Below are positions 39,437 to 51,065 of a stretch of 64,000 bases of DNA, one piece after another. Under the pieces are notes generated by a model. It was not told the origin of the DNA and searched no databases. It saw nothing but the letters and a program-made list of their open reading frames with translations. Position 1 is the stretch's first letter; each line of letters begins with the position of its first letter. Source of the DNA: Xanthomonas dyei (lineage in GTDB: Bacteria > Pseudomonadota > Gammaproteobacteria > Xanthomonadales > Xanthomonadaceae); contig NZ_MDEE01000011.1 of the NCBI RefSeq assembly GCF_002939865.1, forward strand, positions 1-64,000, written 5' to 3'. A program made the translations under genes and the position numbers.

Positions 39437-39587
39437 GGAACCTCTGAACAACTCGCTGACCAGCGGGGAAGCTTGTCGCTTCGCCTGATCCCGGTAAGCG
39501 TCCTTACTAAAACTCAAGCGCTTACGGCTGACGCAGCTTGGCTCATGCTTCGATCGAAGGCCTGAGGCAGCGTTGTTCAGAGCTTCC
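39437..39587. mobile_element. MITE of IS5 type
   Basis: 151 bp with terminal inverted repeats GGAACCTCTGAACAAC (39437-39452) and the complement of GGAAGCTCTGAACAAC (39572-39587), 15 of 16 matching. It is flanked by direct repeats CTAA at 39433-39436 and 39588-39591. IS5-group elements duplicate a 4-bp YTAR site, so this looks like a non-autonomous IS5-type miniature element. No ORF inside. The parent transposase is not in this window. Confidence 0.75.
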
Positions 39588-39606
39588 CTAAGAGCGTCGA
39601 ACGACG

Positions 39607-39719
39607 CCGCTGCGCACACCGCCAGTTGGGCGCCGCCGCTGCTCGGTGCGGCAGTGTCCACTCGTCCGTTCCGGTTCTAGACGCGACCGTCTACACCCAC
39701 CTGACGACGGCTCGCCACG
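39607..39719. repeat. Dispersed repeat, copy 1
   Basis: 113 bases with blocks shared with 41733-41846: CCGCTG.GC.CACCGCCAG, TGCTCGG, TTCGGTTCT or TTCCGGTTCT, and ACACCC.CCTGACGAC. The copies are degenerate but in the same order and orientation. This copy starts 19 bases after the MITE. No coding sense. Confidence 0.6.
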
Positions 39720-39784
39720 TGCTGCCAGCGCTCTACCTCGCAGCACGCACGCTGCAGTGCACAGCGCCGGCGTTGCGGGCGTTG

Positions 39785-39801
39785 GGTATGCTTGCGGCAT
39801 G
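39785..39801 (+). promoter_or_regulatory. Candidate -10 of the aminotransferase gene
   Basis: TATGCT (39786-39791) lies seven bases before the ATG at 39799, so the transcript would begin at or beside the start codon. No Shine-Dalgarno is visible between. The -35 is not clear. Confidence 0.35.
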
Positions 39802-41001
39802 ACGACCTCCTTTCAGATCTCCCGACGTGCGCAGGCGCTGACCAGTTCGGCGATTCGCGAAATCCTCAAGGTGACCGAGCGGCCGGAGGTGACGTCCTTC
39901 GCCGGCGGTCTGCCATCGCCGGCAACCTTTCCGGTCGAGCGCATGCGCGCAGCCAGCGACCAGGTGTTGCGCGATGCGCCGCAGGCGGCGTTGCAGTACG
40001 GCCCCACCGAAGGCTATGCGCCGTTGCGCGAATGGATAGCCGCGCGCCTGAGTCGCGATGGTGCCAGTATCCGGCCCAGCCAGGTATTGATCACCACCGG
40101 CTCGCAGCAGGGCCTGGATCTGCTCGGCAAGGTGTTCATCGACGAAGGCAGCAAGGTGTTGGTGGAGACGCCGAGTTATCTCGGTGCGTTGCAGGCGTTT
40201 TCGTTGTTCCAGCCAGCGTTTGTCGGCATGCCATCGGACGAGGATGGGGTGGTAGTGGATGCGCTGGATCCGGCGCTGCTGGCCGATGCGCGCTTTCTGT
40301 ACTGCCTGCCCAATTTTCAGAATCCCACCGGTCGCCGCCTGCCATTGGCGCGACGTCGGGCGCTGGTCGCGCGTGCGGCCGAGGCCGGCGTACCGATCGT
40401 CGAAGACGACCCGTACGGCGAGCTGTACTACAGCGGCGAACCCTTGCCGAGCCTGTTGTCGATGAACCCGGAAGGCGTCATCTACATGGGCTCGTTCTCC
40501 AAGGTGTTGGCGCCCGGGTTGCGGTTGGGATATGTCGTCGCGCCGGAGGCGGTGCTGGGTAAGCTGATCCAGGCCAAGCAGGCGGCCGATCTGCATACGC
40601 CTTCGTTTACCCAGCGCGTGGTGTATCAGACGCTGCAGGACGACTTTCTCGACACGCATATCCCGCAGATCCGCGCACTGTATGCGCGGCAGTGCAGCCT
40701 GATGTTGGAAGCCTTGGACCGGCACTTCCCGGCGCAGGTGCAGTGGAATCGCCCCGAAGGTGGCATGTTCCTGTGGGTGACCCTGCAGCCCGGTCTGGAT
40801 GGCACCGTGCTGCTGGCGCGTGCGATCGCACGCAATGTCGCCTTCGTGCCGGGTGCGCCGTTCTTTGCGACGTTGCCGCAAGTCAACACGCTGCGGCTGT
40901 CGTTCGTCACCGTGCCGGGCGAGAAGATCGATGCCGGCATCCAGGTGCTGGGTGAGGTGCTACGCGAGGCGCTGGCCGAACTGCCGGGGCAGGGCGCATG
41001 A
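39799..41001 (+). CDS. PLP-dependent aminotransferase class I/II (2-aminoadipate aminotransferase-like)
   Basis: 400 aa fold-type I enzyme without a DNA-binding domain. EVTSFAGGLPSPATFP, LQYGPTEGYAPLREW, ITTGSQQGLDLLGKVF, and the PLP lysine K235 in GSFSKVLAPGLRLGY are typical of LysN/aminoadipate-type or MocR-like aminotransferases. It transfers amino groups between amino acids and 2-oxo acids. The substrate is unknown. The ATG overlaps, at the other end, with the MOSC gene (ATGA). The longer open frame upstream covers repeats and is not coding. Confidence 0.88.
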   Translation: MTTSFQISRRAQALTSSAIREILKVTERPEVTSFAGGLPSPATFPVERMRAASDQVLRDAPQAALQYGPTEGYAPLREWIAARLSRDGASIRPSQVLITTGSQQGLDLLGKVFIDEGSKVLVETPSYLGALQAFSLFQPAFVGMPSDEDGVVVDALDPALLADARFLYCLPNFQNPTGRRLPLARRRALVARAAEAGVPIVEDDPYGELYYSGEPLPSLLSMNPEGVIYMGSFSKVLAPGLRLGYVVAPEAVLGKLIQAKQAADLHTPSFTQRVVYQTLQDDFLDTHIPQIRALYARQCSLMLEALDRHFPAQVQWNRPEGGMFLWVTLQPGLDGTVLLARAIARNVAFVPGAPFFATLPQVNTLRLSFVTVPGEKIDAGIQVLGEVLREALAELPGQGA

Positions 41002-41717
41002 CATCGCCCGCGTTGGTGTCGCAAGCGCCAGTTGCCACGCACATCGATAGCGTGGCAATTGGTGTTGCGCGCGACTTCACCCGCCCCGGCAGCCGCAGCG
41101 CGATCGACAAGCGCGTCGTGCAGGGGCCGCTGCAGGTGGGTGTCGAAGGACTGCAAGGCGACGAGCAAGGTGACCGGCGCGTGCATGGCGGGCCGGACAA
41201 GGCGATTCATCATTATCCGCGCGACCACTATGCTGCCTGGCGCCAGGAGCTTGGCGCGCATGCACTGCTGGAAGCGGCCGGCGCGTTCGGCGAGAACCTC
41301 AGCAGCACCGGCCTGACCGAGGCCACGGTCTGCCTGGGCGACCGCTTTACGCTGGGCACGGCCGTGGTGGAAGTCTCGCAGCTGCGTCAGCCGTGCTGGA
41401 AGCTGTCGGACCGCTTCGGTGTGCGCGACATGGCGCGCCGCGTGCAGGAAACCGGCCGCACCGGTTGGTACTACCGGGTGCTGCAACCCGGCGTGGTGGC
41501 GTCCGGCAACACGCTGGCATTACAGGAGCGACCGCATCCGCAGTGGAGCCTGTCGCGGCTACAGCAGGTGCTGTATGCACGCGAAGTCGACGTCGCGACC
41601 ATCACCGAGCTGCTGCGTCTTCCGCTGGTGCCGTCGTGGCGGGCCCTGTTCGAGCACCGCCTGCAGCGCAGCGAAGGGGAAAGCTGGAGCAGGCGCCTGA
41701 GCGGCGTCGACGACTAA
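40998..41717 (+). CDS. MOSC domain protein (YiiM-like)
   Basis: 239 aa. The MOSC beta-barrel domain is seen in VQGPLQVGVEGLQGDEQGDRRVHGGPDKAIHHYP, FGENLSSTGLTEATVCLGD, and the conserved Cys in SQLRQPCWKLSDRFG. MOSC proteins handle molybdenum cofactor or sulfur. YiiM has been linked to detoxification of N-hydroxylated bases. The last 60 residues are the usual YiiM tail. Translationally coupled to the aminotransferase. Confidence 0.86.
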   Translation: MTSPALVSQAPVATHIDSVAIGVARDFTRPGSRSAIDKRVVQGPLQVGVEGLQGDEQGDRRVHGGPDKAIHHYPRDHYAAWRQELGAHALLEAAGAFGENLSSTGLTEATVCLGDRFTLGTAVVEVSQLRQPCWKLSDRFGVRDMARRVQETGRTGWYYRVLQPGVVASGNTLALQERPHPQWSLSRLQQVLYAREVDVATITELLRLPLVPSWRALFEHRLQRSEGESWSRRLSGVDD

Positions 41718-41725
41718 GAACAGCT

Positions 41726-41853
41726 AACAAAACCGCTGTGCTCACCGCCAGGCGGGCGCGGCCGGTGCTCGGAATCCTCTCCTACGACACTCGTGCACTT
41801 CGGTTCTCGTGCGCCGTCCACACCCCCCTGACGACTGCTGGCCGCGTTTTGTT
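41726..41853. repeat. Dispersed repeat, copy 2, with terminal inverted repeat
   Basis: AACAAAAC (41726-41733) and GTTTTGTT (41846-41853) bound a 128-base unit whose inner sequence matches copy 1 at 39607-39719 in block order. The unit lies eight bases after the MOSC stop and may fold as a long stem. I see it only as a repeat, with no gene inside. Confidence 0.6.
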
Positions 41854-42108
41854 GACCAATCAACGTCACGCGCTGCGGCGGCGCTGAAGGCACAAGCCAT
41901 TGCCGCGCACGCACAGTCTCCACAGATGCGCGCAGCCAGCCGCCGCGCAGCTGCAAACGTCGACACGCAACAAGCCACAAGTGGCTCCACATCCACCAAA
42001 CCACGACATCCCCAACAAGCGCTCAGACCTCGCACACCGCTCTGACGATTCCCCAATCCCGATTCCCAGCACCTTGTGCAACCCCCACCGCCTCGTTAGC
42101 CTGCGGGC
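41854..42108. other. Intergenic before dapB, with repeat arm and promoter
   Basis: Contains GATTCCCCAATCCCGATTCC (42047-42066), a single arm related to the GGGAAT repeats at 33729. TTGTGC (42074-42079), 17 bases, then TAGCCT (42097-42102) would place a transcript start at the dapB ATG, a leaderless arrangement. Confidence 0.4.
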
Positions 42109-42825
42109 ATGACAACGTCCCCTGTAAAAGTGTTGATCCACGGCGCCTCCGGGCGGATGGGCAAGGCATTGCTGCGCCTGGCGGCTGAAGACGACGCATT
42201 GCATATCGTCGGCGCGGTGGTGGGGCGCTCGCCATCGCAGCGCGTGGTGGACGGCGTGCCGTTCTTTGCCGCCAGCGAGCTGGGCGGTGCGCCGGCCTTC
42301 GATGTGGCCATCGACTTCAGCCTGCCGCAGGGTTTTGCGCCGATCCTGGCGCTGTGCGCGCAACGCGGTAAGCCGCTGGTGTCCGGTACCACCGGGCTGG
42401 ACGAGGTGCAGCGCGCCGCGCTGCTCGATGCCGCGCAACAGATTCCGTTGGTGTGGGCCTCCAACTTCAGTCTTGGTGTCGCGGTGTTGACCGAATTGGT
42501 CGAGCGCGCCGCTGGCACCTTGCCAGGCTGGGATTGCGACATCATCGAAGCGCATCACGTGCACAAGCAGGACGCGCCATCCGGCACCGCACTGACGCTG
42601 GGCGAGGCGGCCACCGGCAGCGGTGCGCAGCCGCGGTTTGCCAGCCTGCGGGCCGGCGACATCGTCGGCGAGCACACGGTGCAGTTCACCGGGCTGGGCG
42701 AGCGGGTCGAGCTGGTGCACCGCGCCACCAATCGCGACATCTTCGCGCGCGGCGCCCTGCACGCGGCCAAACGCCTGATCGGCCGGCCCGCCGGTAGCTA
42801 CCGGGTACGCGACCTGGTGCTGTAA
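42109..42825 (+). CDS. dapB: 4-hydroxy-tetrahydrodipicolinate reductase
   Basis: 238 aa (E. coli 273 aa), a slightly short but complete DapB. N-terminal NAD(P) fold [15 protein letters not shown], then [11 protein letters not shown] and VSGTTGLDE, and the substrate motif [20 protein letters not shown]. It reduces the diaminopimelate/lysine precursor. A C-terminal [21 protein letters not shown] segment is typical. Probably leaderless (see promoter). Followed by carA, as in many proteobacteria. Confidence 0.95.
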   Translation: MTTSPVKVLIHGASGRMGKALLRLAAEDDALHIVGAVVGRSPSQRVVDGVPFFAASELGGAPAFDVAIDFSLPQGFAPILALCAQRGKPLVSGTTGLDEVQRAALLDAAQQIPLVWASNFSLGVAVLTELVERAAGTLPGWDCDIIEAHHVHKQDAPSGTALTLGEAATGSGAQPRFASLRAGDIVGEHTVQFTGLGERVELVHRATNRDIFARGALHAAKRLIGRPAGSYRVRDLVL

Positions 42826-43064
42826 GACATCGCGCAACAGCGCATGAACACCTGCGCGGTTGCGCGGCGTATTCATGCCGCCGTTGCAGTGCTGTTGCTG
42901 CATGGATTGAGTTGCAGGCTGGCAAGCCGGGGCACTTGCCTTTACAATTCTCGCTTGCCCGAACCAGCGTCGGACCGGTCCCCAGCACCGCGTCCGCGCT
43001 TTGCTGCAACCGGAATTTGGCCGGAAGCGCATCGGAGTCCCAGGCAGCCAGAGCGAGACCCCAC
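42826..43064. promoter_or_regulatory. carA upstream region
   Basis: 239 bases without a gene. TACAAT at 42943-42948 is the best -10 candidate, with a weak TGGCAA 17 bases before it. About 115 bases of leader would follow. No pyrimidine- or arginine-specific operator was recognised. Confidence 0.35.
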
Positions 43065-44270
43065 GTGACCCAACCCGCAATCCTTGTCCTCGAAGACGGC
43101 ACCGTGTTCGAGGGCGAATCCGTAGGCGCCACCGGGCTTTCCGTCGGTGAAGTGGTGTTCAACACCGCCATGACCGGCTATCAGGAAGTCCTGACCGATC
43201 CCTCCTACGCCCGCCAGATGGTCACGCTGACCTATCCGCATATCGGCAATACCGGCTTTACCGATCAGGACGACGAGGCCCGCAAGATCTGGGCCGCCGG
43301 CCTGATCGTGCGCGATGTGCCGCGCCGCCCCAGCAACTGGCGCAGCCAGGTGGCCTTGCCGGAGTGGCTGCAGGCCCGCGGCGTAGTCGCCATCTCCGGC
43401 ATCGACACCCGCAAGCTGACCCGCCTGTTGCGCGAAAAGGGCGCCCAGAACGGCGCGCTGATGGCCGGCGAGATCGACGTCGAAAAGGCGCTGGAAGCCG
43501 CGCGCAAATTCCCCGGCCTGAAAGGCATGGACCTGGCCAAGGTGGTCTCCACCGAGACGCGTTACACCTGGCAGGAAGGCTCGCTCGACCTCAACTCCGA
43601 CACCTTTCTCGGCCTCGGTGCGTTGAAGAGTGGAAAGTCCGCACATGCAGGTGCGGACTCTGGAGAGGGACGCACGTTCAAGGTCGTGGCCTACGACTAC
43701 GGCGTGAAGCTCAACATCCTGCGCATGCTGACCGAGCGCGGGTGCGACGTCACCGTGGTGCCGGCGCAGACTCCGGTGGCCGAGGTGCTGGCGATGCAGC
43801 CCGTTGGCGTGTTCCTGTCCAACGGCCCGGGCGACCCGGAGCCCTGCGATTACGCAATCGCTGCGATCCAGGAATTGATCGCCAAGAAGGTGCCCACCTT
43901 CGGTATCTGCCTGGGCCATCAGCTGCTGGCACTGGCCGCCGGCGCCAAGACGGTGAAGATGACCACCGGCCACCACGGCGCCAATCACCCAGTACAGGAT
44001 CTGGATGGCGGGCGGGTGATGATCACCTCGCAGAATCATGGCTTTGCGGTGGACGAAACCACGCTGCCGGCCAATGTGCGGGTTACCCATCGCTCGCTGT
44101 TCGATGGCACCAACCAGGGCATCGCCCTGACCGACGCACCGGCGTTCTCGTTCCAGGGCCACCCGGAAGCCTCGCCAGGCCCGCGCGATGTGGGGCCGTT
44201 GTTCGACCGGTTTACCGCACTGATGCGGGACCGGGGACCGGGGACCGGGGACACGGGAAAGGCAGGTTGA
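43065..44270 (+). CDS. carA: Carbamoyl-phosphate synthase small subunit
   Basis: 401 aa from GTG 43065 (E. coli 382 aa). Glutaminase subunit: the nucleophile C282 is in [13 protein letters not shown], with [12 protein letters not shown] before it and [12 protein letters not shown] after it. It supplies ammonia to CarB for pyrimidines and arginine. Two oddities: a linker with a palindromic insert ([16 protein letters not shown], 43630-43670) accounts for the extra length before the glutaminase domain, and the last residues [14 protein letters not shown] are encoded by G-rich repeat DNA of the following element. Stop overlaps the next gene by one base. Confidence 0.95.
   Translation: MTQPAILVLEDGTVFEGESVGATGLSVGEVVFNTAMTGYQEVLTDPSYARQMVTLTYPHIGNTGFTDQDDEARKIWAAGLIVRDVPRRPSNWRSQVALPEWLQARGVVAISGIDTRKLTRLLREKGAQNGALMAGEIDVEKALEAARKFPGLKGMDLAKVVSTETRYTWQEGSLDLNSDTFLGLGALKSGKSAHAGADSGEGRTFKVVAYDYGVKLNILRMLTERGCDVTVVPAQTPVAEVLAMQPVGVFLSNGPGDPEPCDYAIAAIQELIAKKVPTFGICLGHQLLALAAGAKTVKMTTGHHGANHPVQDLDGGRVMITSQNHGFAVDETTLPANVRVTHRSLFDGTNQGIALTDAPAFSFQGHPEASPGPRDVGPLFDRFTALMRDRGPGTGDTGKAG
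43636..43659 (+). repeat. Palindrome inside carA
   Basis: AGTCCGCAC (43636-43644) pairs perfectly with GTGCGGACT (43651-43659) across the six-base loop ATGCAG. It encodes part of the linker between the CarA N-terminal and glutaminase domains and keeps the frame. It may be a small palindromic element that entered a tolerant site. Confidence 0.65.
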
Positions 44271-44664
44271 TGGCTTCCCACTTTCGCGAATTGGAAGTGT
44301 GGCAGCTGTCGATGACGCTGGCCAAGGCGGTGTACCTGCTGGTCGCGGACTTTCCCAAAGAAGAGCGTTACGGCCTGACTTCGCAGCTCCAGCGTGCTGC
44401 CGTCTCCATACCATCGAATATCGCAGAGGGAAATGCGCGCGCTACCACGCGCGATTACGCTCGCTTCGTGTCCCAGGCATGTGGTTCTGCCGCTGAACTG
44501 CAAACGCAGTTACTGCTTGCAAGTGACCTAGGCCTGGGCGATCAGGAACAGATCAAGATCGCGCTCGAGGTTTGCGAGCGGGTCAACAAAATGCTGCGCC
44601 GCCTTCACCAGGCGCTTTCCGCCAAGCTTGACCCCGGGTCCCCGGTCCCGGGTCCCCGGTCCCG
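44226..44664 (+). mobile_element. IVS-like unit with four-helix-bundle gene between carA and carB
   Basis: A 27-bp inverted repeat, 44226-44252 and 44638-44664, matches in 26 of 27 positions and is made of GGGACC-type tandem units. The arms enclose one gene (44270-44671) of the 23S rRNA intervening-sequence protein family. The left arm codes for the last residues of CarA and the right arm for the last residues of the four-helix protein. The right edge supplies the GGAG Shine-Dalgarno of carB. rRNA IVS units have the same design (stem plus S23-type ORF), so I infer an IVS-like mobile unit. No target duplication was identified. Confidence 0.7.
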
Positions 44665-44671
44665 GAGTTGA
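44270..44671 (+). CDS. Four-helix-bundle protein (23S rRNA-IVS / S23 type)
   Basis: 133 aa. FRELEVWQLSMTLAKAVYLL, then PKEERYGLTSQLQRAAVSIP and SNIAEGNARAT, ARFVSQACGSAAELQTQLLLA, and a last helix EVCERVNKMLRRLHQALSAK. This is the four-helix bundle family (TIGR02436-like), known from proteins encoded in 23S rRNA intervening sequences and related to the accessory protein of diversity-generating retroelements. No reverse transcriptase is nearby. Residues after LSAKLDPG come from the right repeat arm. Function unknown; it may bind its own stem RNA. Starts one base into the carA stop, so it is probably translated with carA. Confidence 0.9.
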   Translation: MASHFRELEVWQLSMTLAKAVYLLVADFPKEERYGLTSQLQRAAVSIPSNIAEGNARATTRDYARFVSQACGSAAELQTQLLLASDLGLGDQEQIKIALEVCERVNKMLRRLHQALSAKLDPGSPVPGPRSRS

Positions 44672-44674
44672 TTC

Positions 44675-47913
<3,239 letters not shown>

Positions 47914-47917
<4 letters not shown>

Positions 47918-48390
47918 GAGCACCCATGACCGCGAAGGGCGCAATGCGCCTGCGCGAAGAACTCGATCAGTTGAAGTCGGTCAAGCGTCCGGCGGTGATC
48001 AGTGCGATCGCCGAGGCGCGCGCGCACGGCGACCTGAAGGAAAACGCCGAGTACCATGCCGCGCGCGAGCAGCAGAGCTTCATCGAAGGCCGCATCAAGC
48101 AGCTGGAAGGCGAGCTGTCGCATGCCGAGATCATCGACATCACCAAGTTGTCGGCCGGCAGCAAGATCGTGTTCGGCGCCACCGTGACCCTGGCAGATAC
48201 CGAGACCGATGAAGAGAAGCGCTACCAGATCGTTGGCGATCTGGAGGCGGACATCAAGATGGGCCTGATCGCGATTTCCTCGCCGTTGGCGCGTGCCCTG
48301 ATTGGCAAGCTGGAAGGCGATTCGGTCACCATCGACGCGCCGGCCGGCCAACGTGAGTACGAAGTGGTCACCGTCGCGTATCTGGATTGA
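47914..48390 (+). CDS. greA: Transcription elongation factor GreA
   Basis: 158 aa. N-terminal coiled-coil: [41 protein letters not shown], with the acidic tip [13 protein letters not shown] that enters the RNA polymerase channel. The C-terminal FKBP-like domain ends in VTVAYLD. It rescues backtracked polymerase by cleaving RNA. Start at 47914 (overlaps carB by four bases), or 47926 by usual N-terminal length. In Xanthomonas greA lies next to rpfE and recJ. Confidence 0.95.
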
Positions 48391-48408
48391 CCCACTGACG
48401 CCTGAGCG

Positions 48409-49329
48409 ATGACGACCGCAACCCTGCTGCTGCCCGAAAAACGCCGTCTGCCCGGAACGCTGGACAACGCAGCGGTGGCCAGCGCCCTGGCGCGCGCCGA
48501 TCTGCACGCCGCCGATGCCGGCGAAGTGGCGCAGTTGCAGCGGCATTTCACGCTGACGCCAGCGCAGTGGCCGGTGGCGGCATTGACCCGGCAACTGGAT
48601 GCCGGCGATGCCGCAGGCGCCACCTGGGTGCGTGCCGACCCGGCCTATGTGGTGCCGGACATGCAGGGCGCACGCCTGATGGGCTACGGCGAGGCGCTCG
48701 GTGCCACCGCCGAGGACCTGGCGGTGCTGCTGCCGATCCTCAAGCCGATGTTTGGCGATGCCGGATTTGTGCTCGATGCGCCGACCCCATCGCGCTGGTA
48801 CCTGCGTCTGTCGCCGGATGCCAAGTTGCCGGAGTTCGCGCCGCCGGATGTGGCGATCGGCGACGACCTGTTCGAGCATCTGCCGGCCGGCGATTCTGGC
48901 CGGCGCTGGCGTGCCTTGCTGACCGAAGCGCAGGTGTTGCTGCATCAGCATCCGTGGAATGAGGGCCGCATTGCCAGCGGCAAGCCGGCGATCAATTCGC
49001 TGTGGTTCTGGGGCGGCGGCGCACTACCGCATGCAGTGACGTCGCCGCATCGGCAGGTGCGCAGCCGCGAGTCGTTGCTGCGCGCGCTGGCGCTGGCGGC
49101 CAGTGCCGATGCGCAGGGCGATCAACGCGTGGATGCGCTGGTGGACCTGCGCCATCTGCGCTCGCTGCAGCAGTTTGGCGACGACGCAGTGGCACCGCTG
49201 CTGGCGGCGATGGCACGTGGCGAACTGGATCGGCTGGTGCTGGATTTCCAGGACGGCGAAACGCTGACGTTGGCACGCACGCAACGCTGGCGGTTCTGGC
49301 GCACGCCACGGCAGCGCCTGGCGCAATGA
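48409..49329 (+). CDS. rpfE: RpfE-type regulatory protein
   Basis: 306 aa, recognised by position (greA-rpfE-recJ, as in the X. campestris rpf region) and by motifs DPAYVVPDMQGARLMGYGEAL and PAINSLWFWGGGALP, which recur in phosphoglycerate-mutase-like RpfE proteins. Mutation of rpfE in X. campestris alters extracellular enzyme and polysaccharide levels. Its biochemical action is not known. No signal peptide or membrane helix is seen, so cytoplasmic. Stop overlaps the recJ ATG. Confidence 0.88.
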   Translation: MTTATLLLPEKRRLPGTLDNAAVASALARADLHAADAGEVAQLQRHFTLTPAQWPVAALTRQLDAGDAAGATWVRADPAYVVPDMQGARLMGYGEALGATAEDLAVLLPILKPMFGDAGFVLDAPTPSRWYLRLSPDAKLPEFAPPDVAIGDDLFEHLPAGDSGRRWRALLTEAQVLLHQHPWNEGRIASGKPAINSLWFWGGGALPHAVTSPHRQVRSRESLLRALALAASADAQGDQRVDALVDLRHLRSLQQFGDDAVAPLLAAMARGELDRLVLDFQDGETLTLARTQRWRFWRTPRQRLAQ

Positions 49330-51065
49330 CCTCCACTCCCCGGATCGTCCGGCGTCCGCCAGGGCAGGCCGGAAGCTGGCCCGACGCCATGTTGCCGCTG
49401 CTGCGCCGCATCTACGCCGCGCGCGGTGTCCGCGATGCGCAGGGCGCGCAGCCGCGACTGGGCCAGTTGCTCTCGCCGGAGTTGCTGCATAACAGCGACG
49501 TGGCCGCCAACTTGCTGGCCGATGCGATCGCCCAGCAACGGCGCATCCTGGTGGTGGGTGATTTCGATTGCGATGGCGCCACCGCCTGCGCGGTGGGCGT
49601 GCGCGGTTTGCGCATGCTAGGCGCGCTGGATGTGCACCACGCCGTGCCCAATCGCATGGTGCACGGCTATGGCCTGTCGCCTGCCTTGGTGGACGAGCTG
49701 GCTGCGCTGCAACCGGAGGTGCTGGTCACCGTCGATCACGGCATCGCCTGCCATGCCGGCGTGGCCGCCGCCAAGGCGCGCGGCTGGACGGTGCTGGTCA
49801 CCGACCACCATCTACCAGGCGAGGTGCTGCCGCCGGCCGATGCGATCGTCGACCCGAACCTGGCGGTCGACAGCTTTCCCAGCAAATCGCTGGCCGGCGT
49901 CGGCGTGATTTTTTACGTATTGCTGGCGCTGCGCAGTGCGCTGCGCGCGCGCGGCGCGTTTGCCGACCGCGCCGAGCCGGATCTGTCGGTGTTGCTGGAT
50001 CTGGTCGCCGTCGGCACGGTGGCCGATCTGGTGCCGCTGGACACCAATAACCGCGCGCTGGTGTCGGCCGGGTTGCGTCGGCTGCGCGAGGGCAAAGGCT
50101 GCATCGGATTGCGCGCCCTGATCGATGCCAGCGGCCGCGATGTCGCGCGTCTGAGCGCCAGCGATATCGGCTTCGCGCTCGGGCCGCGCTTGAATGCGGC
50201 CGGCCGGCTCGAAGACATGGCGTTGGGCATCGAGCTGTTGCTCAGCGAAGACTGGAACCGGGCGCGCGAGATCGCCGCCACGCTCGAAGAGATCAATGCC
50301 GAGCGCCGCGCGGTGCAGCAGTTGATGACCGACGATGCCGAGCAGGCGGTGACCAAGGTGGTGCTGGATGCCGATGGCGCCTTGCCGATCGCCGCCTGCC
50401 TATTCGATGCGGAATGGCACCCCGGCGTGATCGGCTTGGTCGCCTCCAAATTGAAAGACCGGTTGCATCGTCCGGTGATCGCGCTGGCTCCGGCCGAGCC
50501 GGGCAGCAGCCAGTTGCGCGGTTCGGCGCGGTCCATTCCCGGCCTGCATATCCGCGACGTGCTGGCGGCGGTGGATGCGCGTCATCCTGGCTTACTGCAG
50601 AAGTTCGGCGGCCATGCGATGGCGGCGGGCTTGAGCATGGATCATGCTGCGCTGGAAACCTTCGAGCAGGCGTTTCAGGCGCAGGTGCACGCGATGGTGG
50701 ATGCGTCGCTGCTGCATGCCGAGTTGCACAGCGATGGCGAGCTGGCCGCGCACGAACTCGATCACGTGCATGCTGAAGCGCTGCGTGTGGCCGGTCCGTG
50801 GGGGCAGGGCTTTCCAGAGCCGCTGTTCGACGGCGAGTTCGAGATATTGCAATGGCGTCTGCTCAAGGAACGCCATCTCAAGCTGACCTTGCGTTGCGCC
50901 GGCCGCGCCGAGCCGCTCAATGCCATCCATTTCAACGGTTGGCGCGGCAGCGAACCGGCACGCAAGGTGCGGCTGGCGTATCGGTTGGTTAGCGACGATT
51001 ACCGCGGCGGCAGTGCGGTGCAGTTGATCGTCGAACATTGCGAGCCTGCAACAGTCACTGGCTGA
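49326..51065 (+). CDS. recJ: Single-stranded-DNA-specific exonuclease RecJ
   Basis: 579 aa (E. coli 577 aa). 5'-3' ssDNA exonuclease of recombination and mismatch repair. DHH motifs: VVGDFDCDGATACAVG, TVDHGIACHAGV, VTDHHLPGE. The DHHA1 region holds FGGHAMAAGLSM. The C-terminal OB-type part (about 450-560) is present. Coupled to rpfE by ATGA. A 684-base gene-free gap follows. Confidence 0.95.
   Translation: MTSTPRIVRRPPGQAGSWPDAMLPLLRRIYAARGVRDAQGAQPRLGQLLSPELLHNSDVAANLLADAIAQQRRILVVGDFDCDGATACAVGVRGLRMLGALDVHHAVPNRMVHGYGLSPALVDELAALQPEVLVTVDHGIACHAGVAAAKARGWTVLVTDHHLPGEVLPPADAIVDPNLAVDSFPSKSLAGVGVIFYVLLALRSALRARGAFADRAEPDLSVLLDLVAVGTVADLVPLDTNNRALVSAGLRRLREGKGCIGLRALIDASGRDVARLSASDIGFALGPRLNAAGRLEDMALGIELLLSEDWNRAREIAATLEEINAERRAVQQLMTDDAEQAVTKVVLDADGALPIAACLFDAEWHPGVIGLVASKLKDRLHRPVIALAPAEPGSSQLRGSARSIPGLHIRDVLAAVDARHPGLLQKFGGHAMAAGLSMDHAALETFEQAFQAQVHAMVDASLLHAELHSDGELAAHELDHVHAEALRVAGPWGQGFPEPLFDGEFEILQWRLLKERHLKLTLRCAGRAEPLNAIHFNGWRGSEPARKVRLAYRLVSDDYRGGSAVQLIVEHCEPATVTG

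Noticed and set aside
44226-44664. The GGGACC repeats as a CRISPR array or VNTR
   Set aside because: There are no spacers of regular length. The units are direct tandems arranged as two opposed arms around a gene.
44270-44671. Avd-type accessory protein of a diversity-generating retroelement
   Set aside because: There is no reverse transcriptase, template repeat or variable gene in the window. Only the fold family is shared.
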